Below, one piece after another: positions 13,920-23,965 of a stretch of 64,000 nucleotides of DNA. The translations under genes were made by a program, and so were the position numbers. The notes below the pieces were generated by a model. That model was not told the DNA's origin. It worked only from the letters and a program-made list of their open reading frames with translations, and searched no databases. Position 1 is the first letter of the stretch. Each line of letters opens with the position of its first letter. The stretch comes from Enterobacter sp. C2 (GTDB lineage Bacteria; Pseudomonadota; Gammaproteobacteria; Enterobacterales; Enterobacteriaceae): positions 2,666,001 to 2,730,000 of the forward strand of contig NZ_CP082269.1 of NCBI RefSeq assembly GCF_019880405.1, written 5' to 3'.

Positions 13920-15326
13920 TTATTCCATCCATTCGGTATGGAATACACCCTCTTTATCAGTACGTTTGTAGGTGTGTGCACCAAAGTAGTCGCGCTGGGC
14001 CTGGATCAGGTTAGCTGGCAGCACGGCAGAGCGGTAGCTATCGTAGTAGGCAACGGCTGCGCCAAAGGTCGGCACCGGGATACCATTCTGTACAGCATAA
14101 GCCACGACGTCACGCAGCGCCTGCTGGTAGTCATCGGCAATTTGCTTGAAGTAAGGTGCCAGCAGCAGGTTGGCAATCGCCGGGGTCTCAGCGTAGGCGT
14201 CGGTAATTTTCTGCAGGAACTGGGCACGGATGATGCAGCCCGCGCGGAAAATCTTCGCGATTTCACCGTAGTTCAGATCCCAGTTGTACTCTTCCGACGC
14301 GGCGCGCAGCTGAGAGAAGCCCTGAGCATAGGAGACGATTTTGCCCAGGTAGAGTGCACGACGCACCTTCTCGACGAACTCGGCTTTGTCACCGGCTGGC
14401 TGAGCCTGCGGTCCGCTCAGGACTTTAGAGGCGGCAACGCGCTGCTCTTTCAGCGATGAGATGTAACGGGCAAACACCGATTCGGTGATCAGCGACAGCG
14501 GCTCGCCCAGATCCAGCGAGCTCTGGCTGGTCCACTTACCGGTGCCTTTGTTTGCCGCTTCATCAAGGATCACATCGACCAGGTATTTACCCTCTTCATC
14601 TTTCTTCGTGAAGATATCTTTGGTGATGTCGATCAGGTAGCTGCTCAGTTCGCCTTCGTTCCACTCGGTGAAGGTCTGGGCCAGCTCTTCGTTAGAGAGG
14701 TTCAGGCCGCCTTTCAGCAGCGCGTAGGCTTCAGCGATGAGCTGCATATCGCCGTACTCGATACCGTTATGCACCATCTTCACATAGTGACCGGCACCGT
14801 CAGCACCGATATAGGTCACACACGGCTCGCCGTCTTCCGCTACCGCAGCAATCTTGGTGAGGATTGGCGCAACCAGCTCATAGGCCTCTTTCTGGCCGCC
14901 AGGCATGATGGAAGGCCCTTTCAGCGCCCCTTCTTCACCGCCGGAAACGCCGGTACCGATAAAGTTAAAGCCTTCAGCAGAGAGTTCGCGATTACGACGA
15001 ATGGTGTCATGGAAGAAGGTATTGCCGCCATCAATGATGATGTCGCCTTTATCCAGGTAGGGTTTGAGCGAGTTGATAGCAGCATCCGTACCCGCGCCCG
15101 CCTGCACCATGAGCAGAATACGGCGTGGTGTCTCAAGGGACTCAACAAACTCTTGCACGGTGTAGTAAGGCACCAGCTTCTTGCCTGGATTTTCAGCAAC
15201 AACCTCTTCGGTCTTTTCGCGTGAGCGGTTGAAAACGGAAACGGTATAGCCACGGCTTTCGATGTTGAGCGCCAGGTTGCGCCCCATGACGGCCATACCA
15301 ACAACGCCGATCTGCTGTTTGGACAT
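13920..15326 (-). CDS. gnd: 6-phosphogluconate dehydrogenase (decarboxylating)
   Basis: 468 residues, as in E. coli. An NADP-binding motif ([15 protein letters not shown]) opens the protein, and the substrate/catalytic segments [17 protein letters not shown] and [11 protein letters not shown] are present. It produces ribulose 5-phosphate in the oxidative pentose phosphate pathway. The start has an AGGAG ribosome-binding site 7 bases upstream. It is a housekeeping gene that borders the O-antigen locus and is known in this family to be carried along in O-antigen exchange. Confidence 0.97.
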   Translation of the reverse strand: MSKQQIGVVGMAVMGRNLALNIESRGYTVSVFNRSREKTEEVVAENPGKKLVPYYTVQEFVESLETPRRILLMVQAGAGTDAAINSLKPYLDKGDIIIDGGNTFFHDTIRRNRELSAEGFNFIGTGVSGGEEGALKGPSIMPGGQKEAYELVAPILTKIAAVAEDGEPCVTYIGADGAGHYVKMVHNGIEYGDMQLIAEAYALLKGGLNLSNEELAQTFTEWNEGELSSYLIDITKDIFTKKDEEGKYLVDVILDEAANKGTGKWTSQSSLDLGEPLSLITESVFARYISSLKEQRVAASKVLSGPQAQPAGDKAEFVEKVRRALYLGKIVSYAQGFSQLRAASEEYNWDLNYGEIAKIFRAGCIIRAQFLQKITDAYAETPAIANLLLAPYFKQIADDYQQALRDVVAYAVQNGIPVPTFGAAVAYYDSYRSAVLPANLIQAQRDYFGAHTYKRTDKEGVFHTEWME

Positions 15327-15475
15327 TACATACTCCTGTCAGTGTGTTCACTGCGAATCATAACGCAGGTAAATGTTGTTATGATGTTAACCTATCTTAG
15401 ACTCATTTGAATAGCATCATCCAGCATTTACTTGGTAAGAAATAGCGTCGAAACTGATGATATTAAATACAATCA

Positions 15476-16537
15476 TCAACCTTTACTTAACTTTAGTTTC
15501 TTTATCAATCTCAGAACAAAAAGGTTATCAATAATAAAGGAAAATATTAACGCCAGCGTAAAGGCCACTATCGCCGTAAGCACGGAGTTAGCCACATCGC
15601 TGCTGGTCGCGGTTTTAGTGAAGCCGCTGACAAAATACATCATAAACACGTGGGTTAAATAGATACCATAGGTATGCTTTGATGCTTTTGTTATCCACCG
15701 CGTTAAAGCAGACTCGCGTAGCGTTTGGAAAAGGATAAAAAATCCGCCTGCGCAGAGCACCATGTTGATATCGATGCCGTACGGCGTCTGGTTATTTCCT
15801 GCCACATTGAAGTTGTACCAGGTCAATAGCAGCGTAAGCGCATAGCCTGAAACGCAGAGCGCATAGGCATATTTTCTGTATTTGGTCAGATCGAGGCCGT
15901 AGAGAAGCCCGCCGATAAGGAAATAGATAAACCAGCCGTCAGAGATAGACGGTATGTTGATAATATATGCGCTCGGGAAGTAGCGGTTGATATAGAGCTG
16001 GAACCAGCTAATGCCGAGTAAGAACGCGATGGCCTTAAGCCTTGCGCCGGGCTCAATGCGCTGGACGACATAGCCTACAAACGGCGCAACGACATAGGCA
16101 CCGACGATCCAATATACAAACCAGAAGTGAAGCGAGACAAACAATGAACCATTATAGGCCGGCCCAATAATGACCGCATGCAGGAAGTCAGTCACGGTGG
16201 TGAGGGAAAAGAAACCTGACAAAGCGTGATCGGCTCGGCCAAAGTTAAAGTGCAACATGAAGTAATGAATGTATGCGTAAATTAGAAACGGGATAACAAT
16301 AGCAACAAACCTGTTGTAATAATATTTTTTCAGGCTAACTATTTTTTCGTTGAGCGCAAAATAACCGCTAATGATAAAAAAGGAGATAAACCCTGCGCGC
16401 GAAACTGACTGGAGTATCAGTGCGGCTAAGTTTGTATTCGCACCAGGTGCATACTCCGGGGTGGAGTGTATCAAAACCACCATGAATATAGCAAAAACTC
16501 TGAGGACCTCAATCCCCTGCATTCTTTTTGCGATCAT
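15476..16537 (-). CDS. Membrane acyltransferase (Acyltransferase_3 family), putative O-antigen O-acetyltransferase
   Basis: 353 residues with about ten hydrophobic segments. The N-terminus has the hallmark of the family: R13 and H24 in RVFAIFMVVLIHS, the histidine and arginine used for acyl transfer in OafA/WecH-type proteins. By family and position it probably adds an acetyl group to a sugar of the O-antigen (inference). A+T-rich, unlike gnd next to it. A strong hairpin separates it from manB, so it may be expressed by read-through or from its own promoter. The exact sugar and position modified cannot be told. Confidence 0.75.
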   Translation of the reverse strand: MIAKRMQGIEVLRVFAIFMVVLIHSTPEYAPGANTNLAALILQSVSRAGFISFFIISGYFALNEKIVSLKKYYYNRFVAIVIPFLIYAYIHYFMLHFNFGRADHALSGFFSLTTVTDFLHAVIIGPAYNGSLFVSLHFWFVYWIVGAYVVAPFVGYVVQRIEPGARLKAIAFLLGISWFQLYINRYFPSAYIINIPSISDGWFIYFLIGGLLYGLDLTKYRKYAYALCVSGYALTLLLTWYNFNVAGNNQTPYGIDINMVLCAGGFFILFQTLRESALTRWITKASKHTYGIYLTHVFMMYFVSGFTKTATSSDVANSVLTAIVAFTLALIFSFIIDNLFVLRLIKKLKLSKG

Positions 16538-16565
16538 ATCAAATTTTTCTACCTAAGCTGATAAC

Positions 16566-16597
16566 AAACAGGGCAACATATGCTGTTGCCCTGTTTC
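16566..16597 (-). terminator. 13-bp hairpin, partial terminator between manB and the acyltransferase gene
   Basis: A perfect 13-bp inverted repeat (16566-16578 and 16584-16596) with loop TATGC, followed on the minus strand by a T-rich stretch (TTTGTT). It probably ends or attenuates the main O-antigen transcript after manB. Confidence 0.65.
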
Positions 16598-16622
16598 TAT
16601 TATATAAATTAATTAATAAATA

Positions 16623-18050
16623 TTACGCAGAAAGCTTTTTTAGCTGAGAGAGCGTATGTTCAACCAGCTTAGCTGCAGCAGACGCATCGCTGCTTTCCGC
16701 ATAGCAGCGCAGCTCAGGCGCATTGCCTGACGGGCGCAGATGGATCACGGCATCATCGCTGAGGGTGATCCGCAGGCCATCGGTGCTGTCCACGGTTTTG
16801 ATATCCTGGCTAAAGCCAAGCGACTGTACAAATGCGAGCGGATCCTGCTGGGCATCAGCAATGATCTGTTTGCTCAGCGCGGTGGCAAAGTTCTGAATAC
16901 GATCTGAGTGGGTGAACCGCTGCGGCAGATCGGCCAGCAGATGCGATACCTCGACATTTGCCGTTACGGCGCTGGCAAATACCATCAGGAACGGCAGAAC
17001 TGCGTCGCGCGTTGGCAGCGCGGTAATTGTCGTGTCAGCAAAGGAGACATCGCTGCCCAGCAAAAATCCACCGTTAGCTTCAAAGCCAGCAATACGGGTG
17101 TACTCGGCGCTCAGCCCGGCAAAGGCGGCAATTACATACGGCGAACCAATTTTTGTCAGTTCGATATGTTTAAACAGGCCGGATTTCGCAATGGCCGTAT
17201 TACAGCTTACCGGGATAGCCAGCGCTTCAATGCGCAGCGCCTTAGCACACAGCAGGCCCAGGATATCTCCGCGCAGCCATTCGCCCTGCTCATCGGCCAC
17301 GAGAGGACGGTCACCATCGCCATCGGTCGAGAAGATCGCGTCAAGGTTCAGTTCGTTCGCCCATTTACGTGCTTTCACCTTATCTTCTTCAGCAACCGCT
17401 TCGGTATCGATAGGCACAAACTCGTCGCTACGACCAATGCTGATAACTTCCGCCCCAAGCTGGGTAAACATTTTGGCATAGAGATCGCGTCCAGCGCTGG
17501 AGTGCTCGTAAACGCCTATGCGCTTGCCTGCCAGCGTATCAGCGGCAAACAGAGATGTGTAACGCGCAATATAGTTGTTAGCGGCCAGCGGGGAGGTCGT
17601 TAACGCCGGTAAAGGTAGCTCAAGGTCAAAAGCTGACTCGCACTGTAAGATACTGAGCTCATCGGCCTTGGTGATCTCACCATCCGGACGGTAGAATTTT
17701 AGCCCGTTGCGATCGAATGGGATGTGGCTGCCGGTCACCATAATCGCCGGGATGTTGTCCTGCAAAGACTGGTTAGCCAGCGCCGGGGTTGGGATCACGC
17801 CGTAGTAGACCGCTGTGAGACCTTTAGCGATGATGGCCTGAGCACAGGCCTGAGCCATCGCATAGCTGCTAGGGCGGTTATCAATGGCTAAGGCAACGGT
17901 ATCAAAGGTAAAGTCCTGCGCCATGACATCAATAAATGCGTGCGCAAATGCAGCACAGACTTCCGGTTTAAAATCGACGACCAGTCCACGGGCACCGCTC
18001 GTTCCAAACGCAATATTGCTGTTTTCAATTACCTGTTTGGAATTTAACAT
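16623..18050 (-). CDS. manB: Phosphomannomutase (divergent O-antigen type)
   Basis: 475 residues of the alpha-D-phosphohexomutase superfamily. The phosphoserine loop is [12 protein letters not shown] (S108) instead of the TASHNP of CpsG; the metal loop DGDGDR (243-248), a sugar loop EANGG (324-328) and the C-terminal phosphate loop [10 protein letters not shown] are present. It should interconvert mannose 6- and 1-phosphate for GDP-mannose synthesis; this rests largely on the adjacent manC, with which it overlaps by one base. It is clearly not a recent duplicate of cpsG at 37-38.4 kb. Phosphoglucomutase-like activity cannot be excluded. Confidence 0.8.
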   Translation of the reverse strand: MLNSKQVIENSNIAFGTSGARGLVVDFKPEVCAAFAHAFIDVMAQDFTFDTVALAIDNRPSSYAMAQACAQAIIAKGLTAVYYGVIPTPALANQSLQDNIPAIMVTGSHIPFDRNGLKFYRPDGEITKADELSILQCESAFDLELPLPALTTSPLAANNYIARYTSLFAADTLAGKRIGVYEHSSAGRDLYAKMFTQLGAEVISIGRSDEFVPIDTEAVAEEDKVKARKWANELNLDAIFSTDGDGDRPLVADEQGEWLRGDILGLLCAKALRIEALAIPVSCNTAIAKSGLFKHIELTKIGSPYVIAAFAGLSAEYTRIAGFEANGGFLLGSDVSFADTTITALPTRDAVLPFLMVFASAVTANVEVSHLLADLPQRFTHSDRIQNFATALSKQIIADAQQDPLAFVQSLGFSQDIKTVDSTDGLRITLSDDAVIHLRPSGNAPELRCYAESSDASAAAKLVEHTLSQLKKLSA

Positions 18051-19471
18051 TATTCACTGTCCTTAATACGGCCATACTTATCATCGAAGCGCACAATATC
18101 ATCACTGCCAAGATAGGTACCTGACTGGATTTCAATCACTTCCAACGGCACCTTGCCTGGGTTTTCTAGCGTATGTACCACGCCTACTGGGATAAACGTT
18201 GATTCATTTTCAGAGACCAGGAACACGTCATCACCGCGCGTCACCTTCGCTGTACCAGCGACGACCACCCAATGCTCTGCGCGATGGTAGTGCATTTGGG
18301 TTGAGAGGCGCTCGCCTGGCTTAACGGTGATCCGTTTCACCTGATAGCGGCCACCCTGATCGACAGAATCATAGCGTCCCCACGGGCGATACTCTTCACG
18401 ATGGGAGATATGCTCGCTGCGGTTTTCACGCTTAAGAACGTCAACCACCTTTTTAATATCCTGAACCTGATCCTGCCTGGCAATCAGCAGGGCATCTTTG
18501 GTCTGGACAATAACCATATCGTCCGCGCCAATCGTGGTGACCAACGAGTTTTCTGCATAGACATAATTGTTGTTGCTGTTGTGATAGATTACATCGCCAT
18601 GGGTAACGTTGCCGTTGCCGTCTTTTGTGGAGATGTCCCACAGCGAGCTCCAGGAGCCCACATCGCACCACTGGGCATCCATTGGCACAACGACGCTGTG
18701 GCTGGTCTTTTCCATTACGGCATAGTCAACGGAGTCATCCGGGCAGGCGGCAAATACGGCCTCCTCAAGGCGGATAAAGTCGAGATCGATTGAAGCGCCA
18801 TCCATCGCCTGCTTACAGGCGTTAAGAATGTCCGGACGGAATTTTTCCAGCTCGGCCAGATAGACGCTGGCTTTAAACATGAACATTCCGCTGTTCCACA
18901 GATAGTGGCCGTCACGTAGATAGGCCTCTGCCGTGGCCAGGTCAGGTTTTTCAACGAATGCATCAACGCGGTAGACTGCGTCCGCCACGGCTTCGCCCTG
19001 CCGAATGTAGCCATAACCCGTCTCCGCACGCGATGGCACAATGCCAAAGGTGACCATTTTGCCTTCCGCCGCCTGCGTCTGCGCTTGTGTCACGCTGCTG
19101 CAAAACGCGTCTACGTTCTGAATAACATGGTCGGCTGCCAGCACCAGCATAATAGGATCTTCGCCATCTTTGAGCGCATGGAGCGCTGCCAGGGCGATCG
19201 CCGGAGCCGTATTACGGCCGACGGGTTCCAGAATGATGTCAAAATCAGTAATGCCTGCCTGACGCAGCTGTTCAGCAACAATAAAACGATGCTCGTTATT
19301 ACTGATAATCAGCGGGATGCTGCACTCAAGGCTATCGAGGCGCAGAAGCGTGGCCTGCAGCAGCGAGGCATCATCAACTAATGACAAAAATTGTTTGGGG
19401 TACAGAGAGCGTGAAAGCGGCCACAGGCGCGTTCCAGAACCACCAGCCATAACAACAGGTAATATTTTCAT
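18050..19471 (-). CDS. manC: Mannose-1-phosphate guanylyltransferase (O-antigen cluster copy)
   Basis: 473 residues. The N-terminal nucleotidyltransferase domain starts with [24 protein letters not shown] and contains [10 protein letters not shown]; the C-terminal cupin carries the mannose-6-phosphate isomerase-type block ([30 protein letters not shown]). It makes GDP-mannose for the O-antigen. It parallels cpsB in the colanic acid operon and is clearly homologous along its length but distinct, so the cell has two copies. It ends on the manB start codon. Confidence 0.93.
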   Translation of the reverse strand: MKILPVVMAGGSGTRLWPLSRSLYPKQFLSLVDDASLLQATLLRLDSLECSIPLIISNNEHRFIVAEQLRQAGITDFDIILEPVGRNTAPAIALAALHALKDGEDPIMLVLAADHVIQNVDAFCSSVTQAQTQAAEGKMVTFGIVPSRAETGYGYIRQGEAVADAVYRVDAFVEKPDLATAEAYLRDGHYLWNSGMFMFKASVYLAELEKFRPDILNACKQAMDGASIDLDFIRLEEAVFAACPDDSVDYAVMEKTSHSVVVPMDAQWCDVGSWSSLWDISTKDGNGNVTHGDVIYHNSNNNYVYAENSLVTTIGADDMVIVQTKDALLIARQDQVQDIKKVVDVLKRENRSEHISHREEYRPWGRYDSVDQGGRYQVKRITVKPGERLSTQMHYHRAEHWVVVAGTAKVTRGDDVFLVSENESTFIPVGVVHTLENPGKVPLEVIEIQSGTYLGSDDIVRFDDKYGRIKDSE

Positions 19472-19472
19472 A

Positions 19473-20579
19473 TTAAGCTCCCTCTACCACCTTGATGAGA
19501 TAATTAACCATTTTGGACCTAGTATAATGCTGTGTAAAAAACTCTTGCACTTGACTTCTATTAATTGGGTGCTCACGCAGATAATTAAAACTGGTCGCTA
19601 ATGCCTCGGCATTTTTCACTGGCACGACCAGCCCTGTCACGCCATGTTTGTTAACCCACGCGACGCCAGAGCCTTGAATGTCGGTACAGATAACCGGCGT
19701 ACCGCAGGCCATCGCTTCGAGCTGCACCACGCCATACGCTTCAGAGCGTTCAACGGACGGCAGGCAGAAGACATCTGCGGCGCTGAAGTAAGCCGGCAGC
19801 TCCTGGGCAGAGATACGACCCAGAAGCTTTACCCGGTCGCCGAGATTATGCGTTTTAATTTTCTCTGTTAACTCCGGCGTTAACTCGCCCTGCCCACCCA
19901 GCAAAATAATCGAGTTTTCATCAAGATGCTTAGCCGCATCGATAAGATACTCAAAGCCTTTATAGTAGACATGACGGCCAAGAGAGAAAATGACGAACTT
20001 ACCGGCATAGCGCTGCTTAATTTCTGCCACGGCCTCAGGTGCCGCGACCATCCTCTCTTCGTCGATACCGATCGGGATTACTTCAACTTTATTAAGATAG
20101 TTTTTCAGATCCTGTGACGCGTCGGCATAGACCTGGCTGGTGGCGACGATTTTGTAGCAGCGAGCCAGCAGCGCGTTCTGCAACGGGATAAAAGGAATTT
20201 TTAAATACTTCTGCTTTACGATGTCACTGTGCCAGTGAACAATGATTTTGCACTCTTTACGTGGTTTGAATAAGAAAAAGGCAAGCAGCGCAAGCGGATT
20301 CGGTAAGTGAACGTGAATAACATCATAATTATTGCGGATTTTCCGCCAGACTTTGATGAATTCGAAAGAGAGATAGGTACTTGCCAGATGAGCAAGGCTA
20401 GCGCAGCGATAAACCTTAACGTTATCGATCACTTCTTCAGAAGAGTTATTTTTCTCAGATACGCATAGCACATCAACGTCATAACCTTCTTGTTTTAATA
20501 CCGTTGATATGTCGTACACTACCGTCTCGATTCCACCCCAGAACGGAGGATATAGTTTACTTACTTCGAGAATACGCAC
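19473..20579 (-). CDS. Glycosyltransferase family 4, putative mannosyltransferase
   Basis: 368 residues with GT-B architecture: an N-terminal acceptor half beginning [20 protein letters not shown] (GGxE loop) and a C-terminal donor half with the EX7E motif ([19 protein letters not shown]). Cytoplasmic or peripherally membrane-bound, it should transfer one sugar to the undecaprenyl-linked O-unit. Its stop is one base before the manC start, and the manC-manB pair beside it makes GDP-mannose a reasonable donor, but this is inference. Donor and linkage cannot be read from the sequence. Confidence 0.8.
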   Translation of the reverse strand: MRILEVSKLYPPFWGGIETVVYDISTVLKQEGYDVDVLCVSEKNNSSEEVIDNVKVYRCASLAHLASTYLSFEFIKVWRKIRNNYDVIHVHLPNPLALLAFFLFKPRKECKIIVHWHSDIVKQKYLKIPFIPLQNALLARCYKIVATSQVYADASQDLKNYLNKVEVIPIGIDEERMVAAPEAVAEIKQRYAGKFVIFSLGRHVYYKGFEYLIDAAKHLDENSIILLGGQGELTPELTEKIKTHNLGDRVKLLGRISAQELPAYFSAADVFCLPSVERSEAYGVVQLEAMACGTPVICTDIQGSGVAWVNKHGVTGLVVPVKNAEALATSFNYLREHPINRSQVQEFFTQHYTRSKMVNYLIKVVEGA

Positions 20580-20628
20580 TTAAACCTCTTTATAAAAAAA
20601 TAAAATTCGCTTCTTACTAAGCAATTTA

Positions 20629-21762
20629 TTAGTGAAATATCTTTTTAAAATACTCTGCACAGGCATGGTCAGAGTAATATTGCTGGAAAAACACCCGTGT
20701 TGAAGACGCTGTTGTGCGCGTACTGCGTAAATTATTAATAGCTGCTTTATATTCATCGAGGTTGCTGCAACTGATGATATCGGGGCTCGTCAGTGACTGC
20801 TCATAGCCAATCAAGGTAAAGGGGGAGGCAATGACTTTTTTATTGTACTTAAGCGCCTCGGCAACCTTCACTTTCATCCCTCCACCCACGGAAATGGGCG
20901 ATAAAATCACATCGACACTTTGATAGAACTCTGCCAACGACTCCACGAAGCCGTAAGTTTTCAGGTTAGGCTTATCAAGCTTAGCCGCATAACTTTCAAA
21001 TCCGTTGCCAGCGATAACAAACTGTATCTGGTTATCATCAATAAACGCGGGTGCAATGTGCTGAGAGATATACTGTGCAGCCTCAGTGTTGGCATAGAAC
21101 GCTGTTCCGATAAAGCCCACGGTAAAAGGCCTCGCCTGCGTGGCTTCGGTGCCGTAGAGCACCTCATCTGCAATGGGTTCATCTACAATGCAAACGGGAA
21201 CGCAGAAGTCTGCTTTTCTCTGATAGAGCTGAAAAAGCCGGTCCGAATCTGCCTGGTGCAGCGCGATCAGCACGTCGCTGTATTTGACTGCCTTTTTTTC
21301 AGCAACGGTCGTCGAGAACAGCGAAGGTAAAAAATGAATTTTGCCGCTCTTAAGGCGATCCATTTCAAAATCAACTTCAGCATTGTGGAAAAAGGTAACC
21401 ACCTTGATAGTCGGATGGGCACTTTTGCACCACTCTGCCACGCTACCCAGCAGGCTTGAGTCAAGGTATACCGTCGTCGGCTGATATTCCTGAATAATCG
21501 CTTTAACGCGACTGAAGATATCTGCATTTAGCCTGCCCGCATAGCCACGTAAATTGTTCATCGCGGTCTGTACTTTTGAGTTTTTAGCCAGTAACTCCCA
21601 AGCGTAGGCACCCTCTTCTTTCCTGACGATCGCTATCTCTTTCACCTGCAGGTGTTCGTTAGCTTGCAATGCCTTTAAATTTGCTCTGGATACAATGCTT
21701 CCGCCATAATTAGACTTTTCCAGAGACATTGATATATACAGCACTTTTTCCATTATCATCAC
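20629..21762 (-). CDS. Glycosyltransferase (GT4-like)
   Basis: 377 residues with a GT-B-like C-terminal half: FTVGFIGTAFYANTEAA, then IQFVIAGNGFE and GGGMKVKVAEALKYNKKVIAS, typical of the Glyco_trans_1_4 group. The N-terminus has the glycine loop NYGGSIVSRAN. It lies 7 bases after wzy in the O-antigen operon. Two alternative starts (MMIM or the internal MEKVLYIS) are possible and neither has a strong ribosome-binding site. Sugar specificity unknown; with rmlBDAC and manBC as the only sugar genes, rhamnose or mannose is likely (inference). Confidence 0.75.
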   Translation of the reverse strand: MMIMEKVLYISMSLEKSNYGGSIVSRANLKALQANEHLQVKEIAIVRKEEGAYAWELLAKNSKVQTAMNNLRGYAGRLNADIFSRVKAIIQEYQPTTVYLDSSLLGSVAEWCKSAHPTIKVVTFFHNAEVDFEMDRLKSGKIHFLPSLFSTTVAEKKAVKYSDVLIALHQADSDRLFQLYQRKADFCVPVCIVDEPIADEVLYGTEATQARPFTVGFIGTAFYANTEAAQYISQHIAPAFIDDNQIQFVIAGNGFESYAAKLDKPNLKTYGFVESLAEFYQSVDVILSPISVGGGMKVKVAEALKYNKKVIASPFTLIGYEQSLTSPDIISCSNLDEYKAAINNLRSTRTTASSTRVFFQQYYSDHACAEYFKKIFH

Positions 21763-21769
21763 ATACCGT

Positions 21770-23083
21770 TTATGAATTTGTTTTTAAGTAATTTACAACA
21801 ATAAAAGGCAACAAAAACGTATATAGCACTTCCATGTTAACAGCAAAAAGAATGGACATCAGAGAGTACCAAAGCGTTACCCGCAGCAATATCTTTTGAT
21901 AGTAGGTCACCTTACTCTGCTGAACATCACGAAAAGCATTTCTAAAGATAATAAAGTAGAAAATAACGGCCATAAAACCGCTATGGATGACCGAGAAGAG
22001 AATACCCGATTTTGCCGTCAAGTATTCACCAGTAGTAACCATATCATTAATTTCAAGCAGGTTAAGCGGGAAAGGCACCAGACTATTGGCCAGGCTTGTT
22101 GCAGCTTCTAACGGGTGAACAAACCAGACGGTATAGGTGCCGTATCCCTCGCCCAGCGGATAATAGAACAGGCTACAGACGGCCCATAGCGAGGTAATCA
22201 TGCGCGTGCTGACGCTGGTGAAATTTTCAATATCAACGGTTAACGCTGGCAAGACGGTGTGCAGAAAAATATAAACCACTATCCCTGCAACCGGAATAAG
22301 CACAATCAGAGACTTCAGTTTCTGTATCAACGTCATATTGAAATAGAAGACCAGCAGCGCGCCAAACATGATCAGCACCAGTGACGACTTAGAGCCAATC
22401 AGCACGTTACCCGCGAGCAGCGCCCCCCAAAGAATAAGTCTGACCAGGCTAACGTTGCTGAGGGTTATCGCCAGCAGCAAAAAGATATTAAACGTAAAGG
22501 CTGCGATTGACGGTTCGGGCGAGAGCAATCGCAGGCGCGATCCCACACCATAGCCTTCCATGCTCAGATGAAGTGGAGCGAGTACGTCAGGCGCAACAAA
22601 TTCAATAGCAATAATCAGCGTCAGAAAGAGCGCGATAAAAATAACCGCTTTTTTGAAGAAATTGCCTGGTACAGAACGCAGTGCATAGCCCGCACAGTAA
22701 ATAGCCAGGAAATAGAATAGATAGTAAGACGAGGCAAAAAAGTGCTTACTGAACACGGACGCGCCGTAAGGATTTAAAATAGTCCCTTCTGCGATATAGT
22801 ACCAGATACATTGAATCAGCGAGACACTAAACGTCAGCAAGAAATAGATCATAAAAAGTCGGCTGTACTTATCTAAATACAGACAAAACTTATTATGAAT
22901 CAGGAAAAGCATAAAGATTGCCGCTGACACTGCCCACATTGGACTGGCACCCAGCGTACCTAAAGCCGCCTGCACTGGCAGATCGTTCAGGGTCATCGCC
23001 AGAAGAATAATCAGCAAACACATGGCTGTAAATCTGTAGTGTTTTCTACCCGGCGCGCTTATTTCAGTGTTATTGGCATTCAT
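21770..23083 (-). CDS. wzy: O-antigen polymerase (Wzy-like)
   Basis: 437 residues, strongly hydrophobic, about 10-12 predicted membrane helices with a larger extracytoplasmic loop in the second half (around ENFTSVSTRMITSLWAVCSLFYYPLGEGYGTY). This topology, the low GC and the place in the cluster identify it as the Wzy that joins O-units in the periplasm; Wzy proteins have little sequence conservation. Named by topology and context only; it could be specific to a single serotype. Confidence 0.75.
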   Translation of the reverse strand: MNANNTEISAPGRKHYRFTAMCLLIILLAMTLNDLPVQAALGTLGASPMWAVSAAIFMLFLIHNKFCLYLDKYSRLFMIYFLLTFSVSLIQCIWYYIAEGTILNPYGASVFSKHFFASSYYLFYFLAIYCAGYALRSVPGNFFKKAVIFIALFLTLIIAIEFVAPDVLAPLHLSMEGYGVGSRLRLLSPEPSIAAFTFNIFLLLAITLSNVSLVRLILWGALLAGNVLIGSKSSLVLIMFGALLVFYFNMTLIQKLKSLIVLIPVAGIVVYIFLHTVLPALTVDIENFTSVSTRMITSLWAVCSLFYYPLGEGYGTYTVWFVHPLEAATSLANSLVPFPLNLLEINDMVTTGEYLTAKSGILFSVIHSGFMAVIFYFIIFRNAFRDVQQSKVTYYQKILLRVTLWYSLMSILFAVNMEVLYTFLLPFIVVNYLKTNS

Positions 23084-23096
23084 GAATTAACGTCAC

Positions 23097-23912
23097 TTAT
23101 ACTAATTTATGGCGCTTGCAAAATGTATAGAGCCTGTTGCGCAGCGAGTTATAAACTCTGTTGAGTTTGCCCTGATAGATATCGTTGACAGCGAGACCGT
23201 TCTTCAGTGCCTTATGGGTCAGCAGCTTCTCATTGATGATAGCTTTAAGCTTAAACAGTAAAATTGCCGGGGAGGTTTTACCCGCATTGTACCAGCCATT
23301 GCCATTGATTGGGAAAAGCCAGTGGCTAAGATGCTGGTTGAGATTGGCAGAGAAGAGAGGCACATCGACCTTTCGCTGCGCCAGACCACGCTCGATCTGA
23401 GCGAGTGCTTCGTCACCTACTGCCGTCACGCTATTCAGAGGCAGGAGCTTGTCGATGTTTTCCTTACGACTCAGGAAAACATATGAGGAGATCCATGCGG
23501 TTAACGGTAACTGATTAATCGCAAACGCTGTACCGGTACTGTTTAACTCACCGTAAATGCCGTTGCGGGTACAGTGTGCAACCGCTTTGCGGTAGAGCAC
23601 CCTGTCGTAGAAGGTAAAGAAGCGGTGGTGGCAGAAGGTATCATTCATAAAAAGAACGATATCATCGTTGTCCATGGTACCGTTGCCAGCAAGGAGAGCA
23701 TAGCCTTCATCCCATGCTGAGAATTCACCGGCTACGTTGCTTCCCCTGAGCCACTGAACGTTAGCCGCAGGCTCATTTTCAGGGATCAGCTTACCGCTGT
23801 TATCTACAAATAAAAGATGAAAATGTGCGTTAGCAAAGATGGAGAAGATCTCTTTTCTTACTTTTTCATAATAATGGGGATAATAAAGAGCAACAATAAT
23901 ATTAACTTTCAT
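23097..23912 (-). CDS. Putative glycosyltransferase (GT2-like, divergent)
   Basis: 271 residues. The N-terminus (KVNIIVALYYPHYYEKV) and the segment NDDIVLFMNDTFCHHR recall the strand-loop and acidic motif region of GT-A enzymes, but typical GT2 motifs are weak and the C-terminal third (lysine/arginine-rich) is unlike common families. A GDE motif (VTAVGDEALAQIE) could be the base-containing loop. Between wzx and wzy in the O-antigen operon, which supports a role in building the O-unit; a rhamnosyltransferase is possible. Function is uncertain. Confidence 0.55.
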   Translation of the reverse strand: MKVNIIVALYYPHYYEKVRKEIFSIFANAHFHLLFVDNSGKLIPENEPAANVQWLRGSNVAGEFSAWDEGYALLAGNGTMDNDDIVLFMNDTFCHHRFFTFYDRVLYRKAVAHCTRNGIYGELNSTGTAFAINQLPLTAWISSYVFLSRKENIDKLLPLNSVTAVGDEALAQIERGLAQRKVDVPLFSANLNQHLSHWLFPINGNGWYNAGKTSPAILLFKLKAIINEKLLTHKALKNGLAVNDIYQGKLNRVYNSLRNRLYTFCKRHKLV

Positions 23913-23965
23913 AGTTATCTTTTATCTGTAAACAAGTTCAGCGGCAGCGTTGCCGGTTTTAACGT

